Below, one piece after another: positions 22,409 to 33,700 of a stretch of DNA of 64,000 nt. Made by a program: the position numbers and the translations under genes. Positions within the stretch are counted from its first letter, which is position 1. The number at the start of each line of letters is the position of its first letter. Source of the DNA: Micropterix aruncella (Eukaryota > Arthropoda > Insecta > Lepidoptera > Micropterigidae); assembly GCA_944548615.1 (NCBI GenBank), contig OX155974.1, forward strand, positions 248,001 through 312,000, given 5' to 3'. Below the pieces are notes generated by a model. The model saw only the letters and a list, made by a program, of their open reading frames with translations, searched no databases and was not told where the DNA came from.

Positions 22409-22769
22409 ATGTAGCAATAAGTCCGCCATTGTACCTTATTTTTTATTGTGCAATAAAGAGATTTTCATTAATTCATTTATTCATCTTAGCAATCTTTGTG
22501 TTAGTTTAGAATTGAAGAATACATTATATTACATTTTCGTCGTTTACAATTGACGGCTAAAAACCGCTGCTCTTGGACGAGTCAAAATAATTGGGTTAGG
22601 TAGTAAGTCTCGTTACTACTCTTTACTGAACATACATAGGTAGTCAAGTATTAACTACTAGATTGTCAAGCTATACATATAAATAATCAAAACAGACGCC
22701 TAATAATTGAAGAAGTTAGTAATTCGAAAAGATACGTAGTAAAATTATTCATCGTAATATTCAAATTGT

Positions 22770-23429
22770 CGAACGGTACACAAACCGTCCAGTAGCGCCC
22801 GGGGAAATCACCAGGAGAAACCGATCCACTAGCCGTGAGGCCTGAGACGCGAGAGCCTTACCCGGGGTAGCCTTTCACACGAGGAGGCTACTGAATAGGT
22901 GCTGAATCGTGTTGGACCGATCCGAGTTTACCTACAATTGATCTTTTGGTCCGAGCTAAACGAAAGCGTTCGCTACCGGAAAGCTGCATAGTTGGATGGT
23001 GTCGACTACAACGGGCGAACCCGTCACCCCAGGCTGGTATAACGATATGTAATCGTTCTTTCAGCCGCGGGATGAGCGTAGAAGACTCAGCAGTAGAAGA
23101 CGCACCGGGCAGTTAACTCAGCGGGCAGACCAAGCGCCCTCGCTACCAGTTACTGCCAGATTTATTCAGTATCCCGACTGATTACAGGTTCGAAGCCGCT
23201 TGAGTGATCCTCTCCCTAGTGTTGCGGTGATCGGTGTGTACCGAATGGATCGCGGACCATGACATCCTTTGCTTGGCTATCTCCTGGTATCGGGTAGCCG
23301 AATGGTCAAATAGAGTTGTCAACTACAACGGGCGTGACCGTCACCTCAGGAAGTTTTAACGTATAGTCATTCTATCTCCCGTGAAGTGAGCGCAGAAGAC
23401 TCGGACAAAACAGTCCACCGTCAAGCTCC
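22770..23429 (+). repeat. GC-rich dispersed repeat, copy b
   Basis: A non-coding GC-rich repeat whose words ('aacggt.c.caaaccgtcc', 'tacaacgggcg', 'cgcagaagactcgg') recur near 15.7, 28.7, 33.1, 37.2, 38.3, 50.7 and 53.6-54.7 kb. This copy is cut by the foldback element that follows. Confidence 0.7.
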
Positions 23430-24475
23430 GCCACACTCAGAAAAAAACATGGTCAATTTGACAACAAAAAGTTGTTAAATATGAGCCATCAAAGTAAAAT
23501 AGTGGCAGCCACAACGCCAAAATTGTCGAAAAACATTGCTTATATGACAGAGCATAGCATTGTTAATTTCACAAAGGCGCGCTTTCACAACTTTACCTTG
23601 ATGGCTCATATTTCACAATTTTACTTTGTGAAAAGGCATCTGTGAAATTCGCAATGTTAACACATTGCGAATTTCACAACTTTACTCTGTTGATTTGCTA
23701 TCAATTCCGCCTTTCAACCTTGTGGGTTTAGCAATGCGCACTTTGCTTTATTAGCAACTTTCAAGTTGTGTTTCTAACAGAGTTGTGGTTCAACCTTGTG
23801 GGTTTAGCAATGCGCACTTTGCTTTATTAGCAACTTTCAAGTTGTGTTTCTAACAGAGTTGTGGTTCAACCTTGTGGGTTTAGCAATGCGCACTTTGCTT
23901 TATTAGCAACTTTCAAGTTGTGTTTCTAACAGAGTTGTGGTTCAACCTTGTGGGTTTAGCAATGCGCACTTTGCTTTATTAGCAACTTTCAAGTTGTGTT
24001 TCTAACAGAGTTGTGGTTCAACCTTGTGGGTTTAGCAATGTTAACATTGCTGTTCCTGCAGTGAAAGACTGCGGGAAAACAGCAATGTTTGCATTGCTCT
24101 TTCCACAGTGTTCTATTACAAGAATATATAATATGATAATATTATTATTCCTGTAATAGAATACTGCGGAAAGAGCAATGTAAACTTTACTCTTTTCACG
24201 CAGTGTTACACTGCAGGAGCAGCAATGGTAACATTGCATACTCCACAAGGTTGAATCACACCTCTCTTTGAAACACAACTTGAAAGTTGCTAATAAAGCA
24301 ACGTACGCAGATCTTCAGCATATTTTATTTGTACTGCTGTATCCGTACAACCGCTGTGTAAATATTAATTGCAGGGAAAAAGAAATCCATTATTGCTATT
24401 CCTGCAATATTTACACTGCGGTTGACCAGGAATGCAGCATTGCAAATAAAACCTGAAGAAGATCTGAAGCCTATG
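23430..24475. mobile_element. Foldback element with 76-bp tandem repeats
   Basis: 'caaccttgtgggtttagc' starts at 23715, 23791, 23867, 23943 and 24019, a perfect 76-bp period. The complement of the unit returns at 24243-24302 as the right arm. Between them an inner palindrome ('gcaatgttaacattgc' left, 'gcaatggtaacattgc' right) is centred near 24136. Modular repeats in inverted arms are the hallmark of foldback elements. It is non-coding, and its outer ends are approximate. Confidence 0.75.
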
Positions 24476-24616
24476 TTGCATTACTTGTGCGTGTTTGTGT
24501 ATCCAATAACCTAAAACATAAACAACAGTTACACAAAATAAAACATTTATTTATTTACAACTGACATACATGTTATAACAAAAGGAGTGTTTAATTTTAA
24601 TTTTACTCGAATAATT

Positions 24617-24940
24617 TTATGTGGAGACAGAGTTTAGGTCGGAAATAGAAAATTTCCATACAAAATAGTCTTTAAATTTCGTTAACAATACTTTGACCTC
24701 TTTCATCACGCTTCCTTCGGGTTTTATGAAAGCCACTGCCTCTTCTTCAAATTTCGGAATATTTGCTTCCATATAAGAAGAGTTTGGTTGCTCTTCTTTG
24801 TAGCAAATATCGCTTTCTGGTTTCAACGTATCACTGTATTTATTGCCAGAGCAACTTGGCATCCTGTCTTCGACATCGAACTTTAATTCTATCTTCACCT
24901 TAATGTCTGCATTAGTTTCATCATTTTCCTGCCTTTCCAT
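24617..24940 (-). pseudogene. Zinc-finger paralog B, fingerless
   Basis: The first 88 or so residues match the N-terminal region of the paralogs, including VKIE, LKPE and IKPE. At the point where the cysteine module should begin, the sequence changes to an unrelated 19-residue tail (KDYFVWKFSISDLNSVST) and a stop, so no zinc finger remains. The frame is intact to that point. It is either a dead truncated copy or a short protein with only the acidic, sumoylation-type region. 'aataaa' words lie about 70-80 bp after the stop on the minus strand. It sits head to head with gene C. Confidence 0.75.
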
Positions 24941-24983
24941 GGTGAATATTTATACCTTTTATTATATATAGAGGTGAAACAAA

Positions 24984-25388
24984 GTTGTTTTTACTGCACG
25001 GGCATTTTTTTAGTGGGTTAATCAGTAAGTACAACAAAATAAGCAACTTTAGAAAAAAAATAAAGAAAAACGAAAAAATATATATATTTTAAATGTCGTT
25101 TGTGTTTTTTAGTGTAAACAGTAATGATCACTATGCGCTATCTAGCGGTAAGTAAAATGTCGCTAATATTGTTTATTTACGACATAATACCTACCGCTAG
25201 ACGGCGCAGCGCGCTGAAATTTTTCTCAAACCTTTGTTTAATAGTCAACTTCTTCAAACTTTCGAATTAAAATTAAAAAAATCGTTTTTTTTTTAAATCC
25301 TGAGTTTTTTTCAATTTTTTTTATTAAAAGTTGCTTACTTCGTTATACTGAATAACCCACTAAAAAATGCTTGTGCAGTAAAAACAAC
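24984..25388. mobile_element. MITE with about 60-bp inverted ends upstream of B
   Basis: 'gttgtttttactgca' at 24984 and 'tgcagtaaaaacaac' ending at 25388 are termini of inverted repeats that extend through 'agtgggtta' and 'aagcaact'. The interior holds the inverted pair 'gcgctatctagcggtaag' and 'taccgctagacggcgc'. The blocks upstream of A, C, D and E look like this element with one end lost. Confidence 0.75.
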
Positions 25389-25655
25389 CTGTATATTAGT
25401 CTTACTTGGTTTAATTGTTCAAAACTTCTCTGTATAATATGTACTATTAGATGTAATGTTATTATTTGTTACCAAAATATATTGTCTTTCAGGAGTTCCA
25501 ACCCTAGATACGGTCGCGGTTCCATACCTATGTTATATTATCTGTTTATCCATTTATGCAGTAAAAAGGAAATTATATGCAGTAAAAGGGAAAAGTCTTT
25601 TGATTGAAAGTTTAAATTATTTAAATTTTTTAATTTGAAAGTTTGAAGAAGTTGA
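25389..25655 (+). repeat. Segment shared upstream of C and E
   Basis: 'caaaacttctctgtata', 'ccaaaatatattgtctttca' and 'agatacggtcgcggttccat' occur here and again at 59945-60130. It is non-coding and not seen upstream of A or D. Confidence 0.7.
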
Positions 25656-25916
25656 CTGTTAGATAAAGGTTTGAGAAAAATTTGAGCGTACCTACTGCGC
25701 CGTCTAGCGGTAGGTATTATATCGTATATAAACAATATTAGTGAAATTTTACTTACCGCTAGATAGCGTATCGTGATCATAGCTTTTACACTATTAAAAA
25801 ACACAAAACGTTAATTTAAAAAAAAACATTTCCTATTTTTTTTTTTCTTTCAAAAGTTGCTTACTTTGTTATACTGATTCACCCACTCAAAGAAAGCCCT
25901 TGCAGTAAAAACAACT
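25656..25916 (+). promoter_or_regulatory. Conserved upstream block of gene C
   Basis: This has the same block as at 10795-11098, uninterrupted here. It carries 'gtctagcggtaggtattat', 'ttaccgctagatagcg' and ends in 'ttgcagtaaaaacaac' at about 25916. Confidence 0.6.
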
Positions 25917-26070
25917 TGTATAAATATTGAATTTTATATTCCAATATGCGGCAATACTAAACACGAAACGTCAAAATAATCACATCTGTTTACGGTGTAG
26001 ATCGTGTAAGTTTCTGCAGTTCTCTGCTTTATTTTACCTCTATATATAATAAAAAGTATAAATATTCACC

Positions 26071-27147
26071 ATGGAAAGGCAGGAAAATGATGAAACTAAT
26101 GCAGACATTAAAGTGAAGATAGAATTAGAGTCCGATGTCGAAGACAGGATGGCAAGTTACTCTGACAATAAATACAAAGTACAACAACAAAACTCTTCTT
26201 ATATGGAAGCAAATATTCTGGAATTTGAAGAAGAGGCAGTGGCTTTCATAAAACCCGAAGGAAGCGTGATGAAAGAGATCAAAGTATTATTAACGAAATT
26301 TGATAAATTCACATGCGTTGTCTGCGATCGTCATCTAGACAGAAGCGTGCCAATGGGAGCATGTAAGCATAACAAAGAAATTGTGTTAGTTTGCAAAGAT
26401 TGTATTAAACCAAATCGGAAGAAATATGTGTGTGTCAAATGTAACTATGGATTGAGTAGTAGATTCCGGCTGATTGAGCATGTCAATATAGTCCATGGGA
26501 AATTTAAGAAACATACGTGTAAAGAGTGTGACAGGGCATTTTCATATAGACACACTTTGAAAACACACGTCCAATCGATCCATCGCAAACTAAAGCATGC
26601 GTGTCAGCAGTGTAACAAAGTCTTTTCTTATCCCAACAAATTACTACAGCATGTAAATTTCACTCACCGGCAGTTGAATGTATTCACGTGTGATTTATGC
26701 AACAAAGAATTTCCAAATCAAACAAGCTTTAAACGGCACATCGATGGCGTTCATAGAAAAATGAAGGAATTTGAATGTAAGGAATGCAAACGCGCTTTCT
26801 TTGAGAGTGGTAGTTTAATTAAACATGTCAATTCTGTCCACCGGAAATTGAAGCCTTTCGCGTGTGACAAATGCAATCGCAGTTTTGCAATGCGTGCATA
26901 TTTAAAGTACCATATAAACGCAGTCCATCTCAGAATTAAGTATGTTTGTGCGGAATGTAACAGAGCTTTCACCCACAAGTCTAACTTAATCGGGCATATA
27001 AATGTAATACACCGAAAAATCAAGCCCTTTGTTTGTACAAGATGCAAGCATGCATTTGGTTGGAAATATTGTCTTAAAAATCACATGACTGCTGCCAAAT
27101 GCCAATTGAAAGATATTAAACAATCGAAAAGCAACGGTCGGCGGTAG
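26071..27147 (+). CDS. Zinc-finger protein C (8 C2H2 fingers)
   Basis: A 358-residue single-exon paralog of A. It lacks about 12 residues near position 36, including the LKPE motif, but keeps VKIE and IKPE. The cysteine module and eight C-x2-C-x12-H-x4-H fingers follow, the last ending in C. Contact residues of fingers 2, 3 and 6 are Y,H,T,T; Y,N,K,Q; M,A,Y,Y, different from A, D and E while the rest of each finger is nearly the same. Finger 5 (E,G,S,K) is identical to that of E, which suggests sequence exchange. A TATA-like 'tatatataa' lies about 30 bp before the ATG. Confidence 0.9.
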   Translation: MERQENDETNADIKVKIELESDVEDRMASYSDNKYKVQQQNSSYMEANILEFEEEAVAFIKPEGSVMKEIKVLLTKFDKFTCVVCDRHLDRSVPMGACKHNKEIVLVCKDCIKPNRKKYVCVKCNYGLSSRFRLIEHVNIVHGKFKKHTCKECDRAFSYRHTLKTHVQSIHRKLKHACQQCNKVFSYPNKLLQHVNFTHRQLNVFTCDLCNKEFPNQTSFKRHIDGVHRKMKEFECKECKRAFFESGSLIKHVNSVHRKLKPFACDKCNRSFAMRAYLKYHINAVHLRIKYVCAECNRAFTHKSNLIGHINVIHRKIKPFVCTRCKHAFGWKYCLKNHMTAAKCQLKDIKQSKSNGRR

Positions 27148-29083
27148 ACCTTTGATGAGAACTCTTCGTCTTCTAAGTAAGCAGAACATAGTGCATCGGT
27201 GGAGCACGAACACTTTTTTAGTTGAAATCGAACAAGGCGATCTCCAGTAGGTAGTATATTCTATTGTATGTATGCATTTTATTTTTAATTACTTTTTGTG
27301 AATTTTTATTTATCTACGAACAACCAATACGGAACAATCAAATGCTTCTACATAATATGATTCTAATTACTTAAAAACCTAGATTTAAGTGTGTATGTTT
27401 ATTATATTATTTATACGGAACAGTCAAATGCATTTATTGATAATTCTAATGCCTTTAAAATTACCTAGATTTAAGTGTGTATGTTTATTATGAATTAAAG
27501 TCAGAAACCTAGTTTTTATCGAACAGTGGTTACTTGTTTAACTTATTTTATTTTCGGATATAAATCATTTATTGTATCTTAGTTGAAATAATATAATGAG
27601 CAGCAGAGGAGTCTGTTACGACGCGGAGATAATGTAAATATAATGTTTTTAAAAATAAGGATATTTAAGTCTAATAAATTTGTAATATTATATTAAATAT
27701 GCCTACTTACCAAGGTAATATTAAGTAATTGACAGTATATTCCATGGAATTATCGTAAAACTTTGTATAGTGTTTTAATATTGTCGTTCTGTTCAATAAT
27801 AATATTGTTTTATTCCACTTATCCGTCAATTACAATGGTGGTGTTTGTGCAGTATGTTATAGTAGTTATTAATGGAATAATTAATGTTATTATTAATATT
27901 AAATTTAACTTTTGCTACTATTCCGTGGTTTAATTTCATATCAAATTCTTGTCACTTGCCAGATAATAATTCGAATTTCGTCTGCTGCTCAGTTCACAAA
28001 ACGGCAGATAAAATGAGTTATATCGATCTTTTTCAAAATTTTTAATACGTTTTGAGGGTATTAATGAACAGTTTTGGTGACATGACATTCCATAATATTA
28101 CGGACTTCGTTTCGTCGTCTAATAACTACTTGGATGGTCTTAGATGGTCATCTATTGGATCTACATCTAATTAGATGGTCATCATCATACTTCGTGTATT
28201 ATCAGAAAGAGTAGAACCTACGTTTTGGAAAAAAATATTATATTGCAACAGTAATGTGAGGTAAGACTAAATATAACCAGAGACCGATGTCTCAATACCG
28301 TGTCCTAAGAGGCGTATTGTACTCATACTAATATTTATGCTTCTTTACTGATTCTATCACGTGACATCAACGTTTAAATTATTTAGCTTGAAAAAAAATA
28401 AGAGTTAGTCGTGCCTCCGTTAAATTATCACTACTTTTGAATACTATTGAGACAGGTACCAACAATTTGCGGTGAAGCTATACGAAATGTAAGACAAAAC
28501 ATAACCTCAAAATGTATCTAGAAGTACATTTTGAGTCTCTGAAAACGACTTCTCTAGATCCGCTTTGATTAGTTTGGGTATTTTTTTAGCAAAGAATATG
28601 AATAGGTAACGAGAATTAATGACAAAATGAACGCGATTTATAGACTCTTTCAGCTTTCAGCAACTAGTCAGAGTGCACAACCGATTGGTGTCGCCGAACG
28701 GTGCGCAAACCGTCCAGTAGCGTCAGGCCATGCAATCCCACCATGGGTCCACAAGCTGTGAGACCTGAGACACGAGAGTCTTACCCGGGGTAGCCTTTCG
28801 CACGTGGAGGCTTCTGAATAGGAGCTAAATCGTGAGTTGAAGTGATCAGAGAAAATAAGGATTTTATGGCCGAAGCTGCGCGAAACCATTCGCTACCCAA
28901 TATAATCAATTAGACCTTGATTAAAAGCCATTCGTTATCAATTTTATTATAGACGACCAAATAAATTGCTATTAGTTTCGCCGTCAATGCCTTCTGTGTC
29001 ACCTGCATTTCAACGACGCAGAAGGGTTGCCAGCATGTACTATGGAGTTGAGCAATCTAATATGCAATTCAATGACGCTACAA
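27148..29083 (+). repeat. Shared 3' flank of zinc-finger unit C
   Basis: This is collinear with 12761-16136 of unit A minus the LINE there, including the empty target 'gagaccgatgtctc' at about 28281. A GC-rich repeat piece lies at 28670-28880. There is no gene. Confidence 0.75.
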
Positions 29084-29103
29084 GGCCCGGTGGCATAGTG
29101 GTT
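29084..29103 (+). mobile_element. SINE 5' end (copy in unit C)
   Basis: 'ggcccggtggcatagtgg' is the first part of the tRNA-like head, cut by a LINE inside the A-box region. The rest of the SINE resumes at about 32529. Confidence 0.8.
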
Positions 29104-29658
29104 TATTTATTTATTTATATTTATTTAAGAATTAATTACTATGAAACATTGATTAGCTTATAAAAATAACAGGAACCGAATGGCAAAACCTTAACCTTTT
29201 GCTTATTTGTTTCTGTCACCCAACTGGGACTAGCCCGTTCTAGGGTGGACAGGACTCCAATATTACAATCAAGTTTGCTTGATTGCTTGGTTGCTTACAA
29301 ATATACAAGTTTTAGTAAAAAGCTAATGACACTAAATTGCCCTAAAATGTGGTCTTCAGAATTAAATAAAAAAATAATAATAATAAAAAAATATTAAAAG
29401 ATAATATAATAAATAAAATGCAATTCCATTATTTAATCGGCAATAAATATCATATAAAATTCGATTAAATAAAATAAATAAAGTTATATGTGAGAAAAGG
29501 AAGAAACGGTCATTAATATTTATTAATATAAAATTACCTAGTCTAAAAAGTATACTTCATTGTCAGAGTCAAATAATTTTTGGTAGTTAGTTCAATGTTA
29601 AAATATACTTAACATATATGTTTAGAAATATGTTAATAATTTGTGCACCTAAGTTTTA

Positions 29659-31680
29659 TTATACTATTATTTCTAACATTTGATGTATGGTTAGTCTGTC
29701 ATGATTCGATAACCATTTCTTTAGTTTATTTTTGAATTCCCTAAATGTCAAGTTCATTTTTATTTCCATATTGATCAGATTGTAAAATCTCGGCGCAATG
29801 AAAGAGTAATGTCTTTGTCCAAATGATGTTTTCCTTCTGGGTATTATTGAGCTATTTTCTAAAACTTGTCTCGTTGGTCGCCGGTTCTGAATTATTCCTA
29901 AATTTGAGTTACTGTCCAAAAATAGCCTTAAGAGGGAAGTTTTTAGAAAAAGTTGCCTACAGTCAAGAACTTTAGCTTCCTTATAAAGTTCATTAGTGGG
30001 ATGGCGATATGGTCTACGTAGAATAATTTTTAATATAAATTTCTGCGCAACTTGCAATGGCTCTAGCAGGGTTTTACCACATCCACCCCATCCAATTATG
30101 CCGTAAGTAATAAGCGATTCACATAAAGCATAATAAACAGTTTTTAGTGTTTTGGAATCCAGAATATTCCTCAGTTCTTTGAAAACATATCCAAGGATTC
30201 GCACCTTCGTAGCCACGGTTTGTATATGAGAATCCCAACGGAGAAAGCAATCTAGAGTGATGCCTAGATATTTCCAAGATATTTCTCTTTGTATAGGCTG
30301 ACAGTTACAAGACTCTACGCTATCGCACTCGTGTATTACAATAGTTTTATTAGTAGTGGGTTGACCTCTGGTTGTTATACTAAATGGCATGTATTTGGTT
30401 TTGCCAACATTAAGCGTCAACATAAAGTTTTCTAACCAATTTTTAACAATTTCCATGCCCTCGTTTGCTTTCTCAAATGTGTAATCCCAGTTTGAACCCT
30501 TGAATAGTATAACAGTGTCATCGGCATATGTGATGATTTTACCTACTGGTAACTGACATAGGTCATTTATGTAGACGAGGAATAAAATGGGTCCCAAAAC
30601 GCTACCCTGTGGCACACCATACGTGAGATGCTGGCTTTTACTCTGGAGGCCCTGGATGGTGACACTTTGTACCCTGTTGGATAGGTAACTATCAAACCAT
30701 TTAAGACTTGTATAGTTAATTCCTACACTGCTCAGTTTGCATAATAATATATTATGAGGAACGGAGTCAAAAGCCTTTGCAAGGTCAAGGAAAACTCCTA
30801 GACACTAGTCTCCTTTATCCACCGTTTTGACTATAAATTCAGTTAAGGCTGCTATAGCGTCTGTTGTCCCTAAACCTTCCCTAAAACCGAACTGATTGTC
30901 TGAGAGTATTTTATTTTCAATTAAAAATTTATAGAGTCTCGCCTTTGCAACTTTCTCGAAGATTTTGGAGATCGTGTTTAAAATGGAGATAGGTCGATAG
31001 TTATTGAGGTCCTGCTTATCTCCCCCTTTATGTATTGGAATTACTTTGGCAATTTTTAATTTGTCAGGAAAAAATCCGCTTTTAAAACTCACATTAATGA
31101 TAAAAGCAATAGGCTGGCTGAGATAGGTTTCAGCTAGTTTAAAAACGCATGTCCCGACCCCATCATCCCCCACCGCTGACCTATTTTTAAGGCTGCCTAT
31201 TACTTTCTTAACTTCATCTCTATTTGTAGGCGTTAGGTACATGGACACAGGTAACGTATCAGATTTACTTAGGTCAGTAATTACAGAACTATTTATCCCA
31301 CGAAACTTTTCTGCTAATTTGGAGCCAACATTACAAAAGTGGCTATTTGTACAATTTAGTAACTTTTCAGGATTATCTTTCATTGTAATAATTTGATTGT
31401 CAATTTTAATACTATTTAAATTTACATCCTTTCTCTTTTTATAATTCGCCGCTTCTTTTATATTTATCCAGATTTTTCGTGGGTCCCCGGCTGAGTCAGT
31501 TATTTGTTTTTTAAAGTATTGCTGCTTAGTCAATTTAATAATTTTATTACATAAATTTCGATAACGAGTGTATTTCTGCCTCAGCATTGCATTGTCCGGT
31601 GTTTTTCTTAACGCTGCGTGCATTTTATCACGCCTGTGAATACAAAAGAGGAGTCCATCAGTAATCCACGGTGTAATTTT
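29659..31680 (-). pseudogene. LINE reverse transcriptase, one TAG stop
   Basis: The frame runs from the linker (CIHRRDKMHAALRKTPDN) through KIAKVIPIHKGGDKQDLNNY, NQFGFREGLGTTDA, FLDLAKAFDSVPHNIL, YGVPQGSVLGPILF, the catalytic ITYADDTVILF and the thumb to LEIIV at 29659. A single TAG at about 30805-30807, just before the FLDLAKAFD motif, interrupts an otherwise continuous frame (both halves are in the same phase). The copy is young but dead unless the stop is read through. It is related to the LINE at 13945-15339. Confidence 0.85.
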
Positions 31681-32513
31681 TTATTTTTATGTTTTATAAT
31701 TACAGTTTTCGATGTTGTATGTTTCTGTATAATGTTACTCAAGATGGAAAAAAATAAGTTATAGGCGTCGATAGCATCCCTAATCTGATATAACTGATTC
31801 CAATCATATTGGCTGAATTCGTAAACTATTGTATCATAATTAATTATTTTCTTTATTTGCTTGTTTGGATGTACAACGTTATTACTTCCCTTAGCGGCCA
31901 ACTTAAAGAAGATTGTATAGTGATCTGTAATTGAATTTTTGTATACAATGGTCGAGATTAGGTTTTTGGTTCGAACCATGACGTGATCTATGCAACTGCT
32001 GCTATTGTTATATTCGCGCGTTGGATGAATTATCTCTGGTCGGAGACCATGTAGCATTAGGACGTTTAGATATTCCTCAGATTGTGGATGCAGAGTTCCT
32101 GCTATAGAGATATTCAAGTCACCGCATAGATACAGATTTTGAGAATTTCTATTAGCGCATAAAAGTGTATTAAGGCTTTCTAGGAAGAAGTTGATATTAT
32201 TTATAGATGGGCTTCGATAAATAGCAAGTAGACTTGTGGCTTCATCTATGTTTATTTGCAAGCAATTTGCTTCAGGGAAAGCTATTTCTTGTACCGATAA
32301 GAAGCTGAAGCTTTCTTTGATAAATAAAACAATGCCATCATTTTGAGTATGATTAAAGTTGGTATGAAAAGATTCATAGCCTGGAATATGCTTCTCCCTG
32401 TAAAATTTACCATTCCAAGTTTCAGTGAGTATAATTACATCAATGTCTACATTGAGATGTTGCAAGAAGATTACTAGACTATCGTAATTTTTGTTCAAAC
32501 TTCTAATATTCAT
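31608..32513 (-). pseudogene. LINE APE endonuclease domain
   Basis: 301 codons with the expected endonuclease motifs in order: MNIRSLNKN, ILTETWN, LAIYRSPS, LYLCGDLNI, SCIDHVMVR, SITDHYTIF. A frameshift in an A-rich run near 31680 separates it from the RT frame. A few codons 5' of the ATG (AIKFLA) read in frame before the insertion edge, so the ATG is internal to the original protein and ORF1 is missing. Confidence 0.85.
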
Positions 32514-32528
32514 AGCTAAGAATTTTAT

Positions 32529-32780
32529 GGCGGTTAGGGCGCCTGATCTTACATTGTAAGGTCCCGGGTTCGAATCCCCGCTGGGTCACCATTTTCCGTT
32601 GGGATAAATTTTGTCGATTGAATGCAATAACAAGACATTTACTTACACACAGTTATTCGCACATATACATACGCACACGTAATAGTAGGGTTGGTTGTAA
32701 GAGATTGTCATATGACAATAAACCCGCCCTTTGTGATTTCACGATAAAGAGTAGAAACGAACAAACAAACAATTATATTC
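32529..32780 (+). mobile_element. SINE 3' part (copy in unit C)
   Basis: The SINE resumes with 'cggttagggcgcctgatc', the B box 'gggttcgaatcccc', and the body without a LINE at the point where unit A has one ('cacacgtaatag'). It ends in 'aaacaaacaaacaa'. Confidence 0.8.
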
Positions 32781-32862
32781 CGTCGGAAATACTATTGTTC
32801 AAATTACAGTAATAAATCGCATGCGATAGTTCATGTTTCGTTTCTTGAAAATCAAACTCTAA

Positions 32863-33111
32863 TTGGCAACTGAAACGTCTAATGTAATGTTACGTTTCGA
32901 GGTGCGAAATGGCATATTCAAAGTTGAAATTCGTGATTTCCTGTTGAATTATTTGAAAATGACGTTCAAAAAAGCTGCTCGCAAAGCCCTATTACTAGGT
33001 GACTATCCTGTCGAGTGTCTCGTATTTGAAGGTGAAGCGAGTATCGGCATAATATCTCATCAACAAACCAATCCTACCATCACTGATTATATACCACTCA
33101 GGAAGTTTTAA
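32863..33111 (+). CDS. Small open frame of unknown nature
   Basis: 82 codons; from about 32890 the composition looks protein-like (LRFEVRNGIFKVEIRDFLLN, then KKAARKALLLGDYPVECLVF). It starts right where similarity with unit A ends. I do not recognise it. It could be an exon scrap of a gene or element captured at the breakpoint, or chance. The first residues lie in shared repeat DNA and are not credible. Confidence 0.3.
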   Translation: MATETSNVMLRFEVRNGIFKVEIRDFLLNYLKMTFKKAARKALLLGDYPVECLVFEGEASIGIISHQQTNPTITDYIPLRKF

Positions 33112-33700
33112 CGATTAGTCGTTCTGTCTCCCTGAAGTGAGCACAGAAGACTTGGACAAAACAGTCCACCGCAAGCTCCGCCACATGCTTGTAAGAGGCC
33201 AACACCTTAACCGCGAGATAGCCAGGAGTGGTACCCAGCAGGCTTACACTCACGCCCTTATTTCCAATTGCGACCAGATTACTCCAGTCTCTCGATTGGT
33301 TCCGAGTTCGATGTCGCTTGCGCGGTCCTCTCTCTTACGAAGCGGTGAAACGGTGTGTACCGAATCTATCGCGGACCACGGCATTCTTTGATTGGCTGTT
33401 CACCCAGGACCGGGTAGCCGATGGTCGTTTCAAGAGCAGTCGCCGTAAGGTCCGCAACCACCCCCGCTCGATTGGCTTACGCCGCACAATGCGCAAACCG
33501 TCCAGGAGCGCCAGAAGGTTGATTCCTAGGGGAAACTAGCCCTAAGGCCAGAGTCCTGCCCGGGCTCGCTCTTCATGCGTGGAGGCCGCCGGATGGGTGT
33601 TGACCCGTGAGTGTGACCAGCCCTGAACAGAATGGGTATTCGTGGCCAACTCAGCAAGGGCCCATTAGCTATCCAACCACCCATACCAGCAACCACCCAT
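33095..33700 (+). repeat. GC-rich dispersed repeat, copy d
   Basis: A long copy of the family, running from 'ggaagttttaacgattagtcg' to the typical end 'caagggcccattagct' at about 33692. It is non-coding. An inverted scrap of it lies at 33885-33925. Confidence 0.75.

Larger units (their letters stand above)
29104..32528 (-). mobile_element. LINE inserted in the SINE head of unit C
   Basis: A minus-strand LINE with a (TTTA)n-rich edge at 29104 (its 3' tail). Its 5' end is cut at the very start of the endonuclease. It encodes an APE endonuclease and RT with one frameshift and one stop. Its 3' UTR also occurs alone at 44902-45474 (+). Confidence 0.9.

Noticed and set aside
23715..24035. CRISPR array
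   Set aside because: Repeats are contiguous 76-bp units without variable spacers, in a eukaryotic foldback element.
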